The notes below the pieces were generated by a model that was not told the DNA's origin, did not search any database, and was given only the letters and a program-made list of their open reading frames with translations. A stretch of DNA of 64,000 nucleotides from DASVBE01 sp963770375 (GTDB lineage: Bacteria; Actinomycetota; Actinomycetes; Streptosporangiales; Streptosporangiaceae), in NCBI GenBank assembly GCA_963770375.1, contig CAVYPM010000008.1, positions 1 through 64,000 of the forward strand, in the 5' to 3' direction. This document shows, one piece after another, positions 25,207 through 34,461 of the stretch; the stretch's first letter is position 1; each line of letters starts with the position of its first letter. A program made the translations under genes and the position numbers.

Positions 25207-26493
25207 TCAGTGCCCAACCGACGCCGCCCCCTTTTCCCCGAGCAGCCGCCCTTCGGCGAACCGGTCCAGGCCGAACGGGGCGATCAGCGGCGGCGGCTTG
25301 CCCGCCGCGATCGTCGCGGCCATCGCCTCGCCGGACACCGGGCCGGCCTTGAACCCGTAGGTGCCCCAGCCGATGTCGACCAGGAAGCCGTCGACCGGGG
25401 TCGGGCCCATGATCGGCGAGAAGTCCGGGGTCATGTCGCACAGCCCGGCCCACTGCCGCAGCAGCCGCAGCCGGGCCAGCGACGGCATCAGCTCCAGCAC
25501 GTGCCCGGCCAGGCCCTCGATGAAGTCCAGCGAGCCGCGCATCGAGTACGACGGGTACGGGTCGACGCTCGCGCCGAACACCAGCTCACCGCGGTCGGTC
25601 TGGCTGACGTACACGTGCAGGCTGCCGGACACCACGACCGCGTCGAGGAACGGCCGGACCGGCTCGGTGACCGCGGCCTGCAGCGGGAACGTCTGCACCG
25701 GCACCTGCACGCCGGCCATGTCGCAGATCAGCGTCGACCAGCCGGCCGTGCAGTTGAGCACGACCGGGGCGGAGACCGGGCCACGGCTGGTCCGCACCCC
25801 GGTCACCTTGCCGCGCGCCACGTCGATGCCGGTGACCTCGGTGTCCTGGTGGATGTGCACGCCGCGGGCGTCGGCCCCGCGGGCGTAGCCCCAGACCACC
25901 GCGTCGTGCCGGATGATGCCGCCGGGCGGGTGGTAGAGCGCGCCCAGGATCGGGTACCGGGCCCCCGCCGAGACGTCCATGTACGGCACCAGCCGCTTGA
26001 TCTCGTCCGGGCCGATGACCTCGGAGTCCACGCCCTGGAGCTTGTTCACCTCGGCCCGCCAGCGCATGGTGCGCAGCGATCCGTCGTTGTGGGCCAGCGT
26101 CAGATGGCCGCGCCGGGCGAACATCACGTTGAAGTTCAGGTCCGCGGCCAGGCCCCGGTACAGGTCCATGGACCGCTCGTAGAACCGGACGCCCTCGGGG
26201 GTCAGGTAGTTCGACCGCAGGATCGCGGTGTTCCGGCCCGAGCCGCCGCCGCCGATGTAGCCCTTGTCCAGCACCGCGACGTTGCTGATGCCGTGATTGG
26301 CGGCCAGGTAGTAGGCCGCGGCCAGGCCGTGCACGCCGCCGCCGATGATGACGACGTCGTAGCGGGGCTCCAGCTCGTGCCGCCGCCACATCGGCGTCCA
26401 GTCACGGTGCGTCAGCCCGTGGCTGACCAGGCCGGCCACGGAGTACCGCGGGGGCCGGGTCCCGTTGCGGCGTCCCAGCCCGGGCCTGGCCAC
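25207..26493 (-). CDS. soxB: sarcosine oxidase beta subunit
   Basis: A 428-residue FAD/FMN-bearing catalytic subunit. The N-terminus YSVAGLVSHGLTHRDWTPMW is typical of SoxB rather than of monomeric oxidases. The FAD Rossmann motif is VVIIGGGVHGLAAAYYLA, and the C-terminal region shows DMTPDFSPIMGPT and GWGTYGFKAGP near the covalent-flavin site. It starts at GTG three bases after the flavoprotein gene upstream. It is full length with no breaks. Confidence 0.94.
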   Translation of the reverse strand: MARPGLGRRNGTRPPRYSVAGLVSHGLTHRDWTPMWRRHELEPRYDVVIIGGGVHGLAAAYYLAANHGISNVAVLDKGYIGGGGSGRNTAILRSNYLTPEGVRFYERSMDLYRGLAADLNFNVMFARRGHLTLAHNDGSLRTMRWRAEVNKLQGVDSEVIGPDEIKRLVPYMDVSAGARYPILGALYHPPGGIIRHDAVVWGYARGADARGVHIHQDTEVTGIDVARGKVTGVRTSRGPVSAPVVLNCTAGWSTLICDMAGVQVPVQTFPLQAAVTEPVRPFLDAVVVSGSLHVYVSQTDRGELVFGASVDPYPSYSMRGSLDFIEGLAGHVLELMPSLARLRLLRQWAGLCDMTPDFSPIMGPTPVDGFLVDIGWGTYGFKAGPVSGEAMAATIAAGKPPPLIAPFGLDRFAEGRLLGEKGAASVGH

Positions 26494-26496
26494 CGG

Positions 26497-27834
26497 TCAG
26501 CTCCAGGGGAACGGCGAGTTGCTGACCGGGTGCAGTTTGCCGGTCTGGTACCGGCCGAACCGGAACGGCTCGAGCAGCGCCTGGCGTTCGCCGAGCAGTT
26601 CCTTCGCGACCAGCGCGCCGACGCCGATCATCTTGAAGCCGTGGTTGGAGTCGGCGATCACGTACGCGTTCTGGCTGAACTGGTCGAACACCGGGAAGCT
26701 GTCCGGGGTGAACGCGCCGATGCCGCCGGACGGCTCCTGGGAGAACAGGTGCCGCTGCTTCTCGAACCGCTTGAGGCTGTGCGCCAGGCCGGACGTCCAC
26801 ATCCGGGTGAACTCCGGGCCGACCACGAACTCCGGGCTGGCCGGGCCGTACGGGTCGACCGCGACGTCGGCCGCGGGCCGGTCCACGATGTACGGCTCGG
26901 CGCCGCCCTGCACGCCGCCGAAGCTGAAGTCGGGCTTGAAGTAGATGCCCCACATCTGGTCGGTGATCAGCGACCCGTCGATGTCGTCGTACAGCGGCGC
27001 GTCCGAGTCCACGTGGACCACCGGCGGGAACCCGCCGTCCGCGGTGGTGAACGCGCCCGGGTCGACCTCGAGCGTGCCCTCCTGCAGGGCCCAGTAGGTC
27101 CACATGGGGCGGCCTGGATGCACGGTGCCGGCCGCGTCGGTGACGTCGATGGTGTCCGGCAGGCCGAGCATGGCCCAGAAATCCCGCACCCACGGCCCCG
27201 GCGCGATCACCACCGCATCACAGCTGATCGTGCCCTGGTCGGTCTCCACCGCGGTGACCGCGCCGCCCGCCGTGGCCAGGCCGGTCACCCGCACGCCGGG
27301 CTGGATCGCCGTGCCCGCGGCGCGGGCCTTGCCCTCCAGGCCCGCCACCGCGGCCGTGTTGTTCGCGTAGCCGCCCTGCTTCTCGTGCAGGACCGTGGTG
27401 ATCCCGGCCGCCTGCCAGTCGGGGAACATCGCCTTCATGTACGCGGCGCACGCGTCCGCGCCCTCGACCAGCACCGAGTCGTACCCGATGGCCTGCTGCT
27501 GCTCGTAGATCTGGATCACGTCGGCGTGCATGGCCTCCGGGGCGGCCTGCAGGAACCCGACCGGGTGGTAGGAGAACGCTTCCGGGTCCGACTCCCAGAC
27601 CGACACGTTGTGCGCCATGAGCTGGCGCATGGCCGGCTGGAAGTAGTTGTTGCGGATCGTGCCGCAGGCGATGCCGGTGGCCCCGGCGCCGGGGCCGGTC
27701 TTGTCCAGCACCAGGATGTCCGCGCCGCTGCCGCGGCCGCGCGCTTCCAGCTCGCGGGCCAGGTGCCAGGCCGTGGACAGGCCGTGCATGCCGGCCCCGA
27801 TCACGACGTAGCGGGCGTGGGCGGGAATGGTCAC
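26497..27834 (-). CDS. DAO-family FAD oxidoreductase, probable dimethylglycine dehydrogenase/oxidase
   Basis: A 445-residue D-amino-acid-oxidase-type flavoprotein. It has the N-terminal dinucleotide motif (YVVIGAGMHGLSTAWHLA) and the C-terminal SNHGFKMIGVGALVA segment. It is related to SoxB but lacks SoxB's N-terminal leader. Lying between the betaine-homocysteine methyltransferase and soxB in one operon, it is best placed to demethylate dimethylglycine to sarcosine. This is inferred from context, since sequence alone does not separate it from other N-methyl amino acid oxidases. It starts at GTG behind GAGGATG. Confidence 0.82.
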   Translation of the reverse strand: MTIPAHARYVVIGAGMHGLSTAWHLARELEARGRGSGADILVLDKTGPGAGATGIACGTIRNNYFQPAMRQLMAHNVSVWESDPEAFSYHPVGFLQAAPEAMHADVIQIYEQQQAIGYDSVLVEGADACAAYMKAMFPDWQAAGITTVLHEKQGGYANNTAAVAGLEGKARAAGTAIQPGVRVTGLATAGGAVTAVETDQGTISCDAVVIAPGPWVRDFWAMLGLPDTIDVTDAAGTVHPGRPMWTYWALQEGTLEVDPGAFTTADGGFPPVVHVDSDAPLYDDIDGSLITDQMWGIYFKPDFSFGGVQGGAEPYIVDRPAADVAVDPYGPASPEFVVGPEFTRMWTSGLAHSLKRFEKQRHLFSQEPSGGIGAFTPDSFPVFDQFSQNAYVIADSNHGFKMIGVGALVAKELLGERQALLEPFRFGRYQTGKLHPVSNSPFPWS

Positions 27835-27942
27835 GGCGCATCCTCGTTCATCTCGGCAGTCCGGCCTCAGTCAGCATCCAGCGTGATTAATCCGCAGGTC
27901 AAGATCGATTGCGGGACCCGCGGGCGCGGCCCGGCGGCACGA

Positions 27943-28965
27943 CTAGAGGTTCGGGGCGTACTCCCGGTAGCTCTGGGTGATGCCCGGCGCGCTGCCGAGG
28001 AACGAGTGCCTGGACATGTCCGGGGAGTACCTCGACGCCTCCGGGGTCTTGCCCGCGGCCTCGGCCATCGCCCGCACGTGCTGCGGCCCCGCGCCACAGC
28101 AGATGCCCAGGTAGGTGGCGCCCGCGGCGAGCGCGGCGGTGGTGAAGCCGGCCAGCTCGTGCCGGGTGCAGGTGAACGGCTCGAGCGCGGTCGGGAAGGC
28201 CTGCGCCCCCTCGCGCACCGGGTCGCGCAGCGACTGCATGGACGGCTCGGCCTGGGTAGTGCGGTACGGCACCGGCAGCGCGGCCACCGGGCAGGACACC
28301 GCGGCGCGGATCGGGGCCAGCAGCGGCAGCATGGTCAGCGGGCCGCGGATGCAGTTCAGCCCGACCACGTCCGCGCCGGCCTGCTCGGCCATCCGGCACG
28401 CCTGCGCCGGGTCGGCCACGTCGCGCAGCGTGCCTTCGCGGTGCACCGCGTAGGTGACGACCGCGGGCAGGCCGGCCGCCTTGATCGCCTCGAGGGCGAG
28501 CAGCGCCTCGCCGGCCCAGCCGAACGTCTCGGCGATGACGAAGTCCACGCCGGCCTCGGCGGCCCAGCCGACCTGCTCCTCGAACGCGGTCCTGGCCGCC
28601 TGCTCGCCGGGGCCGCCCGGCTCGTACACGTTCGTGTTGCACAGGTTGCCCGCCAGCATCGTGCCGGTTTCCGTGGCGACCCGCTTGGCGATGGCCAGCG
28701 CGTTCCGGTTCAGCGGCCCGAGCAGGTCCTCCTTGCCGATGACCCGCAGCTTCTCCCGGTGCCCGTAGTAGGTGAAGGCCTCGACCACGTCCGAGCCCGC
28801 GTGCACGAACTCGCGGTGCAGCCCCTCGATGATCTCCGGGTGCTCCAGCACGACCTCGGGGACGAACGCCCCGGCCTGCAAGTAACCCCGCCGCTCGCAC
28901 TCGAAAAGGTAGCCTTCGGCGCACACGACAGGGCCCTGCCCCAGGGCCTCGAGCAGATCAGGCAC
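27943..28965 (-). CDS. betaine-homocysteine S-methyltransferase family protein
   Basis: A roughly 340-residue zinc-dependent methyltransferase with a TIM barrel. The zinc Cys ligands are visible as GLNCIRGP and the C-terminal LGICCGAGPQHV. EGYLFECERRGYLQ near the N-terminus matches the BHMT type. It should move a methyl from glycine betaine to homocysteine, yielding methionine and dimethylglycine. I choose the GTG at 28965, behind GGAGG at five bases, over a GTG 12 bases upstream. It leads the one-carbon operon and is divergent from the hydroxyacid dehydrogenase. Confidence 0.87.
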   Translation of the reverse strand: MPDLLEALGQGPVVCAEGYLFECERRGYLQAGAFVPEVVLEHPEIIEGLHREFVHAGSDVVEAFTYYGHREKLRVIGKEDLLGPLNRNALAIAKRVATETGTMLAGNLCNTNVYEPGGPGEQAARTAFEEQVGWAAEAGVDFVIAETFGWAGEALLALEAIKAAGLPAVVTYAVHREGTLRDVADPAQACRMAEQAGADVVGLNCIRGPLTMLPLLAPIRAAVSCPVAALPVPYRTTQAEPSMQSLRDPVREGAQAFPTALEPFTCTRHELAGFTTAALAAGATYLGICCGAGPQHVRAMAEAAGKTPEASRYSPDMSRHSFLGSAPGITQSYREYAPNL

Positions 28966-29086
28966 GCGAACCTCCACGGGTCGTCACGCCCCGCAGGGAC
29001 ACGCTCCCGGCGGGACCGCCCGGCGGGCACCAGTCCGCGGAGCATATCTTGCCGCCTTGCAGCACCACACGACGGGAAGGCAGCCG

Positions 29087-30094
29087 ATGGCCCAGGACAC
29101 CCAGGACCGGCTGGTAGCGGTCAGCTACCCGGTGGATGAGGAGTACGCCCGCATCAACTCCGAGGTCCTGGCCGGCCAGGCCGAGATCGTCAACACCCAC
29201 GAGCTGGACGAGGCTGGCCGCCGCGCGGCGCTGGCCAGGGCGGACGCGGTGCTCTCCTGGACGCTGGCCAGGGAGATCCCGCCCGGGGCGCTGGACGACG
29301 CGAGCCGGCTCGGGTTCGTCCAGCTGCTGTCGGCCGGGGTGGACGCGGTCGACTTCACCGCGGTGCCCGAGCGGCTGATGGTGTCGAGCAACGCGGGCGC
29401 GTACGCCCCGGAGATGTCCGAGCACGTGATGGCCATGGTGCTGAGCCTGGCCAAGCGGCTGCCGCAGCGGCACGCTGACATGGCGGCCGGCCGGTTCGAC
29501 AAGTGGACGCCGGCCCTGGTGCTCGACGGCGCGGTGTGCGGCATCCTCGGCTACGGCGGGATCGGCGTGGCCGTGGCCCGGCACATGCGGCACTTCGGCT
29601 CGAAGATCTACGCGATCACCCGGACCGGCCAGTCCGCCGAGCCCGCCGACTTCATCGGCTCGGTCAGCTCCCCAGCCGACCTCGACCACGTGCTGGCCGC
29701 CTCCGACGTGCTGCTGCTGTCGCTGCCGCTGACGCTGACCACCCGCGGGCTGATCGGCGCCCGCGAGCTGGCGGTGATGAAGCCCACCGCGATCCTGGTC
29801 AACGTGGCCCGCGGCGCGATCATCGACCAGCGCGCGCTGTACGAGCACCTGCGGATGAACCCGGACTTCACCGCGGGGATCGACACCTGGTGGGCCGAGC
29901 CGTCCGGGGACGCGCCGTTCCGCACCGATTTCCCGTTCTTCGAGCTGCCCAACGTGCTGGGGTCGCCGCACAACTCGAGCATCGTGCCGGGGACCATGCT
30001 GACCGCGGCCCGGCTGGCCGCGCAGAACGTGGTCCGCTACCTGAACGGCGAGCCCGTGCACGGCGTGGTGCGCCGCAGCGACTACATCGCCTGA
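29087..30094 (+). CDS. D-isomer-specific 2-hydroxyacid dehydrogenase
   Basis: A 335-residue NAD(P)-dependent oxidoreductase that would reduce a 2-keto acid such as glyoxylate or hydroxypyruvate. The Rossmann motif is GILGYGGIGVAVA. The catalytic Arg is in NVARGAIID, the acid in DTWWAEPS and the His in GSPHNSSIV. The ATG at 29087 follows GGGAAGG, and a TTG 30 bases upstream is less likely. It is divergent from the betaine/sarcosine operon across about 120 bp, so it may be co-regulated, perhaps in glycine/glyoxylate metabolism. Confidence 0.88.
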   Translation: MAQDTQDRLVAVSYPVDEEYARINSEVLAGQAEIVNTHELDEAGRRAALARADAVLSWTLAREIPPGALDDASRLGFVQLLSAGVDAVDFTAVPERLMVSSNAGAYAPEMSEHVMAMVLSLAKRLPQRHADMAAGRFDKWTPALVLDGAVCGILGYGGIGVAVARHMRHFGSKIYAITRTGQSAEPADFIGSVSSPADLDHVLAASDVLLLSLPLTLTTRGLIGARELAVMKPTAILVNVARGAIIDQRALYEHLRMNPDFTAGIDTWWAEPSGDAPFRTDFPFFELPNVLGSPHNSSIVPGTMLTAARLAAQNVVRYLNGEPVHGVVRRSDYIA

Positions 30095-30113
30095 GCCGCC
30101 CGGCGCCGCCCCG

Positions 30114-30140
30114 TTTCAGCGCCGTTTCAGCTCATTTCAG
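30114..30140. repeat. three phased TTTCAG direct repeats
   Basis: TTTCAG occurs at 30114, 30125 and 30135, spaced 11 and 10 bp, right after the dehydrogenase stop. Helically phased direct repeats are how OmpR/PhoP-type regulators bind, but there is no intact gene to control on the reverse side. Confidence 0.4.
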
Positions 30141-30179
30141 TGCGCCTTCCTGACGTATGGCGACGCGCCCTGACCGCCA

Positions 30180-30674
30180 TCATGCGTCCCGGCGGTCCAG
30201 CAGCGTCCAGGCGATGGCGTACACGACGGCGACGAACAGGCACATCACGCCGAAACCGGGCCAGGGCTGGAGGGTGTGGGCGGAGTGGAGGACGCTGGTG
30301 AGCTGGCTCCCGGCCTGGGTCGGCCAGAACTCGGTGACCGGGTTCCGCCACGAGTCCGGCAGCGCCTGGGCGATCCCGGGGAGGACGAGCAGGACGGCCA
30401 CCATGCAGGTGATGGCGGCGGCCGGGTGCCGGAGCAAGGCCCCCGCGGCGACGCTGAGCACCGCCAGGGCGGTCAGGTACAGCCCCGCTCCCACCACCGC
30501 CCGGGCTACCCCGGGATCGCCGAGCGCCGCGTGGGGGGCATGGCCGCTGATGAGGGCCTGGCCCACGAAGAACGCCGTGAAGCTGACGATCTGCCCGTCG
30601 CGCACCCAGCTCTCGAGATCCCGCAGCGCCTCCGGACTGCGCTGGACATGGTCAAGGATGAGAAAGCCCTGCAT
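30180..30674 (-). pseudogene. chimeric frame: MDR oxidoreductase tail joined to ABC-2 permease C-terminal half
   Basis: One open frame of 164 codons has two origins. Its first 30 residues (MQGFLILDHV, then WVRDGQIV) belong to the NADP-dependent oxidoreductase decoded upstream. From SFTAFFVGQALISG onward it is the C-terminal part of an actinomycete ABC-2 permease, with about three hydrophobic segments, LPDSWRNPVTEFWPTQAG and a WTLLDRRDA end. The permease's N-terminal helices and its ATPase gene are absent. The join is in frame, so a fusion peptide could be made, but neither function can survive. Confidence 0.75.
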
Positions 30675-31370
30675 TCGCGCGCGTTTGACGAGCAGATGAC
30701 GCTCGACCCGTGGTCCCTGGGGTGGCGGATCCGCAGCTCGCGATGGACGCCGGGCCGCAGATGACCGACCCGTGCTCCGACCGCGAGACGTCGCATGACG
30801 GAATCGCTGATAGGGCCGGCCGTGTTGTCGAAGTAGACATCGACGCCCGCAGGGCAGGCAGCATCGAGTGCCGACTCAAAATCGTCAGCCCCGTAATCGA
30901 TGGCGGAGTCGTAGCGGAACTCCTCGCGACACACACGCACCTTGTCAGGGCCGCCAGCAATGCCGACGGCAGGCATCCTTGATCTTGGCGATCTGACCGG
31001 CGCATGACCCGACCGCTCCCGCTGCCGTCGACACAACCACGGTCTCGCCCGCCTTGGGCCGGCCAATCTCCAGGAGGGCGAAATAGGCGGTCAGACCATT
31101 GAGGCCCAGGACGCCGAAGCGATGTCGAGATAGGCAAGCCAGCCGCCGACCTTGCGATCGATCGCCTCAGCGTCCTCAGCGTCCACCACAGCGTAGTCCT
31201 GCCAGCCGAACATGCCAGTCACGTACTCGCCCAGGCGGAAACCAGAACTTCGCGACTCTTCGACGTGGTCCCGACAGTCAGCCGAGCGCATGACCGCACC
31301 AAGCGCTACCGGCTCGGAATAGTTGGCGACCGCGCTGACCCAACCGAGTACCCCCGGAACACCCTAGTGC
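30580..31370 (-). pseudogene. NADP-dependent MDR oxidoreductase (quinone/2-alkenal reductase-like), degraded
   Basis: Segments in shifting reverse frames rebuild a medium-chain reductase. In order they are NYSEPVALGAVMR; LGEYVTGMFGWQDYAVV; LGVLGLNGLTAYFALLEIG; the cofactor segment TVVVSTAAGAVGSCAGQIAK; GIAGGPDKVRV; VDVYFDNTAGPISDSVMRRL; and VERHLLVKRARMQGF. Breaks occur near 31110, 30985 and 30790-30750. The N-terminal 60-70 residues and the C-terminal end are gone, the latter replaced by permease sequence. It is a clear relic. Confidence 0.78.
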
Positions 31371-31471
31371 TCTCGTCTTGCCGCGCCATACGCGGTGGCC
31401 GCCTTCACGTCAGGCCAGGCCACCACGCCGGGCAAGATCACAGGCTGCTGCCGAACGACCAGCGCTTCCGG

Positions 31472-33202
31472 TTACATCCGCTCGGGGACGGGGACTCCCA
31501 GCAGGCCCAGGCCGGTGGTCAGCACCCGCAGGGTCAGCGCCGACAGGGCCAGACGGCTCTGCCGGGTGGCCTCGTCGTCCGCCCGCAGGACCGGGCACTG
31601 CTCGTAGAACGTCGTGAAGGTGCTCGCCACGTCGAACAGGTACGCCGCCAGCTTGTGCGGCTCCGCCGTCGCCACCACGGCGTGCACCGCCGCGCCGAAG
31701 CCCAGCAGCCGCAGCGCCAGTGTCCGCTCGGCCGGCTCCGCCACAAGAATGGGCCCGGCCGCATCCGCCGGCTCCAGCCCCGCCCGCGAGAAGATCGACC
31801 GGATCCGTGCCGTCGCGTACTGCAGGTACGGCCCGGTGTTGCCGTTCAGCGCGAGAAGCCGGTCGAAGTCCAGCGCGTAGCTGGAGTCCCTGGCCACCGA
31901 CAGGTCGCCGTACTTCAGCGCGCCGATCCCGACCGCCTCAGCAATCCGGGCCCGCTCCGCCGCGTCCGGATAACGGTCCGCGATGACCTCGGACGCCCGC
32001 TCGACAGCCTCGTCGATCAGCGTGATCAGCTTGACCGTCCCGCCGGACCGGCTGCGGAACCGCTTGCCGTCCGCGCCGGTGACCAGGCCGATGCTGACGT
32101 GCTCGGCGCTGATCTCCGGGGTCAGCCAGCCCGCCTGCTTCGCCACCGCGTACACCATGTTCATGTGCAGCGACTGCTCGGAGCCGATGACGTACAGCAG
32201 CCGGTTGGCCTTCAGCTCCTGGGTCCGGTAGCGGATCGCCGCCATGTCGGTCGTGCCGTAGCCGTAGCCGCCGTCGCTCTTCCGCAGGATCAGCGGCAGC
32301 GGCTGGCCGTCCCGCCCGGTGAACCCCGGCGGGAACGCGCACAGCGCCCCGTCGCTGATCACCGCCAGCCCGGCCTGCTCCAGCTCGTCGCAGACCGCGG
32401 CCAGCATCGGGTTGTAGAAGCTCTCCGGGGCCAGGTCGGCGTCGGTCAGCGTGATGCCCAGCCGCGCGTAGATCGCGTTGTAGTACTGCTCGGAGCTGTG
32501 CACCAGCAGCTCCCACAGCCGCAGCGTCTCGGGGTCGCCGGCCTGGAGCGCGACCACCCGCCGCCGGGCCCGCTCGGCGAACGCCGGGTCGGCGTCGAAG
32601 CTCGCCGTGGCCGCCTCGTAGAACGCGTTGATGTCGCCGTCGGCCAGCATCTTCCTGGCCGCGGGCTCGCCGATGTCCAGCAGGTGCTCGACCATCTTGC
32701 CGAACTGGGTGCCCCAGTCCCCGATGTGGTTGGCCCGGACGACCTCGTCGCCGAGGTGCTCGAGCACCCGGACCAGCGCGTCCCCGACCACCGTCGTCCG
32801 CAGGTGCCCGACGTGCATTTCCTTGGCCACGTTGGGCGCCGAGTAGTCGACAACGACCTTCTGCAGCGGATAGTCCGGGGCCACGTCCAGCCGCGGGTCG
32901 CCCAGCAGGCCAGTCGCCTGCGCGGCAATCCACTCGCTGCGCAGCGTGAGGTTGATGAACCCGGGGCCGCTGACCTCGGGCGGCTCGACCACGTCACTGT
33001 CCGCCAGCTGGGCCGCCACGTCCGCGGCCACCTCCCGCGGCGGCCGGCCGAGCTGCCGGGCCAGGGACATTGCCGCGTTGGCCTGGAAATCGGCGAACTG
33101 AGACGGCCGGATCAGCGGGTCGGCGCCGGAGTACTGCGCACCCAGCGCGTCACTGAGCGCGCTGGAGACCAGGCGAGCGAGAACCACCTCCGGATCGGCC
33201 AT
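31472..33202 (-). CDS. argS: arginyl-tRNA synthetase
   Basis: A 576-residue class I synthetase charging tRNA-Arg. The N-terminal Add1 domain contains DFQANAAMSLA. The HIGH motif is at residues 130-133 (EMHVGHLRTT), followed by HIGDWGTQFGKM, and the KMSKS position reads GKRFRSRSGG, the degenerate form common in ArgRS. The C-terminal anticodon domain ends VPVPERM, typical of the family. The ATG follows a G-rich run. It is intact and essential if it is the only copy. Confidence 0.95.
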   Translation of the reverse strand: MADPEVVLARLVSSALSDALGAQYSGADPLIRPSQFADFQANAAMSLARQLGRPPREVAADVAAQLADSDVVEPPEVSGPGFINLTLRSEWIAAQATGLLGDPRLDVAPDYPLQKVVVDYSAPNVAKEMHVGHLRTTVVGDALVRVLEHLGDEVVRANHIGDWGTQFGKMVEHLLDIGEPAARKMLADGDINAFYEAATASFDADPAFAERARRRVVALQAGDPETLRLWELLVHSSEQYYNAIYARLGITLTDADLAPESFYNPMLAAVCDELEQAGLAVISDGALCAFPPGFTGRDGQPLPLILRKSDGGYGYGTTDMAAIRYRTQELKANRLLYVIGSEQSLHMNMVYAVAKQAGWLTPEISAEHVSIGLVTGADGKRFRSRSGGTVKLITLIDEAVERASEVIADRYPDAAERARIAEAVGIGALKYGDLSVARDSSYALDFDRLLALNGNTGPYLQYATARIRSIFSRAGLEPADAAGPILVAEPAERTLALRLLGFGAAVHAVVATAEPHKLAAYLFDVASTFTTFYEQCPVLRADDEATRQSRLALSALTLRVLTTGLGLLGVPVPERM

Positions 33203-33304
33203 CCCCCCAGACTATCGGCCCGCGCCGCAGCTCCCGTAATCCATTAATCACGATCAGGAAGGGATACGGCAGCGGGGGCGCGAGGCACCGGCGCCGGACC
33301 GCGG

Positions 33305-34327
33305 TCAGGTGCGTCGCCGGAAGTGGCTGGCCCGCGAGGGCCCGATCCGCTCCCTGATCTTCTCGGTGATCTGGCCCCGGACCAGGCTGCTGGCCAGCTC
33401 GGCCGCCGCGGTGATGTTCCGCGCGGTGGCGGCGCCGTGCGCGATCACGACCGTGCCCTCCAGGCCGAGCAGCGCGGCGCCGCCGTAGTGATCCGGGTCG
33501 AGCCGGTCGGCCAGCTCGGTCAGGTCGGCCACGGCCTGGCGCCGCCAGCGGCGGGTCAGCCGGCTGCCGGGCGGGGCGCTGGCCGCGGCCCGCAGCCCGG
33601 CGGCGGCGAACGCGGCCGCGCCCTCCAGCGTCTTCAGCGCGACGTTGCCGGTGAAGCCGTCGGTCACGATCACGTCGGCCTTCCCGGTCAGCAGGTCGCT
33701 GCCCTCGACGTTGCCGATGAAGCCGATCGGCAGGCCGCCGTGCGGCGGGTCGGCGGCCAGCAGCTCGTGCGCCCGCGTGGCCAGCTTGTTGCCCTTGCCG
33801 GGCTCGGTGCCGATCGTCAGCAGGCCGACCCGCGGCTCGGCGATGCCGTGCGCCAGCTGGGTGTACGCCACGCCGAGCTGGGCGAACTGGACCAGCATCT
33901 CCGGGCGCGGGTCGGCGATCGCGCCGGCGTCGATCAGCACGGTCGGGGACGGCCGGGTGGGCAGCAGCACCGCGAGCGCGGGCCGGGACACGCCCGGCAC
34001 CGAGTGCATCCGCATCCGGGCGGTGGCCACGATCCCGGCCGTGGAACCGGCCGAGACCACCGCGGCCGCCTGGCCCCGGCGCACCAGCTGGCAGGCCACC
34101 GCGATGCTGGACCGCGGCCGCCGCCAGCTCGCCAGCGCGCCCTCGGACATCGTCAGCACGTCCTCGGCCGGGATCACCGGGACGTCGGCGAGCGCGTTCT
34201 GCGCGGCCAGCAGCGGGCGGAGCGGCCCGGGGCGCCCGGTCAGCACGACCGGAATCCCTTTCCGGCGGGCGGCCACCGCGCCGGCCACGATCTCGGCCGG
34301 GCCGTGGTCACCGCCCATCGCGTCCAC
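33305..34327 (-). CDS. plsX: phosphate acyltransferase PlsX
   Basis: A 340-codon acyl-ACP:phosphate acyltransferase, which makes acyl-phosphate for phospholipid synthesis. It has DAMGGDHGP at the N-terminus and DGFTGNVALKTLEG. Annotated from GTG 34327 it lacks the usual IAV strand before DAMGGD and has no ribosome binding site. The frame upstream does encode ADAIAVDAMGG but has no start. An ATG at 34461 is one base out of phase, and restoring one base near 34405 would give a protein of about 385 residues with a disordered leader. The gene is not in the usual rpmF-plsX-fabH order; argS follows 100 bp downstream. Confidence 0.88.
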   Translation of the reverse strand: MDAMGGDHGPAEIVAGAVAARRKGIPVVLTGRPGPLRPLLAAQNALADVPVIPAEDVLTMSEGALASWRRPRSSIAVACQLVRRGQAAAVVSAGSTAGIVATARMRMHSVPGVSRPALAVLLPTRPSPTVLIDAGAIADPRPEMLVQFAQLGVAYTQLAHGIAEPRVGLLTIGTEPGKGNKLATRAHELLAADPPHGGLPIGFIGNVEGSDLLTGKADVIVTDGFTGNVALKTLEGAAAFAAAGLRAAASAPPGSRLTRRWRRQAVADLTELADRLDPDHYGGAALLGLEGTVVIAHGAATARNITAAAELASSLVRGQITEKIRERIGPSRASHFRRRT

Positions 34328-34461
34328 CGCGATAGCGTCCGCCGTGCCCGGGCCAGCCGGTCCCGCCCCGTTGGCCGCGGTGTCCTGGCCGGTCAGCGTG
34401 GGATCCGGGGAACGTCAGCGGGCGCCGTCTCGCGTCCGGCCGCAGCAGCGGGATTCCGCAT

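Noticed and set aside
28966..29086. Glycine or SAM riboswitch before the one-carbon operon
   Set aside because: The gap is too short and I could not find the conserved core or paired helices of either class.
25018..29139. Very long open frame (over 1,300 codons) on the forward strand opposite the sox/BHMT genes
   Set aside because: Its product is a His/Arg/Gly-rich composition typical of antisense frames in high-GC DNA, with no domain. The reverse strand encodes recognisable full-length enzymes.
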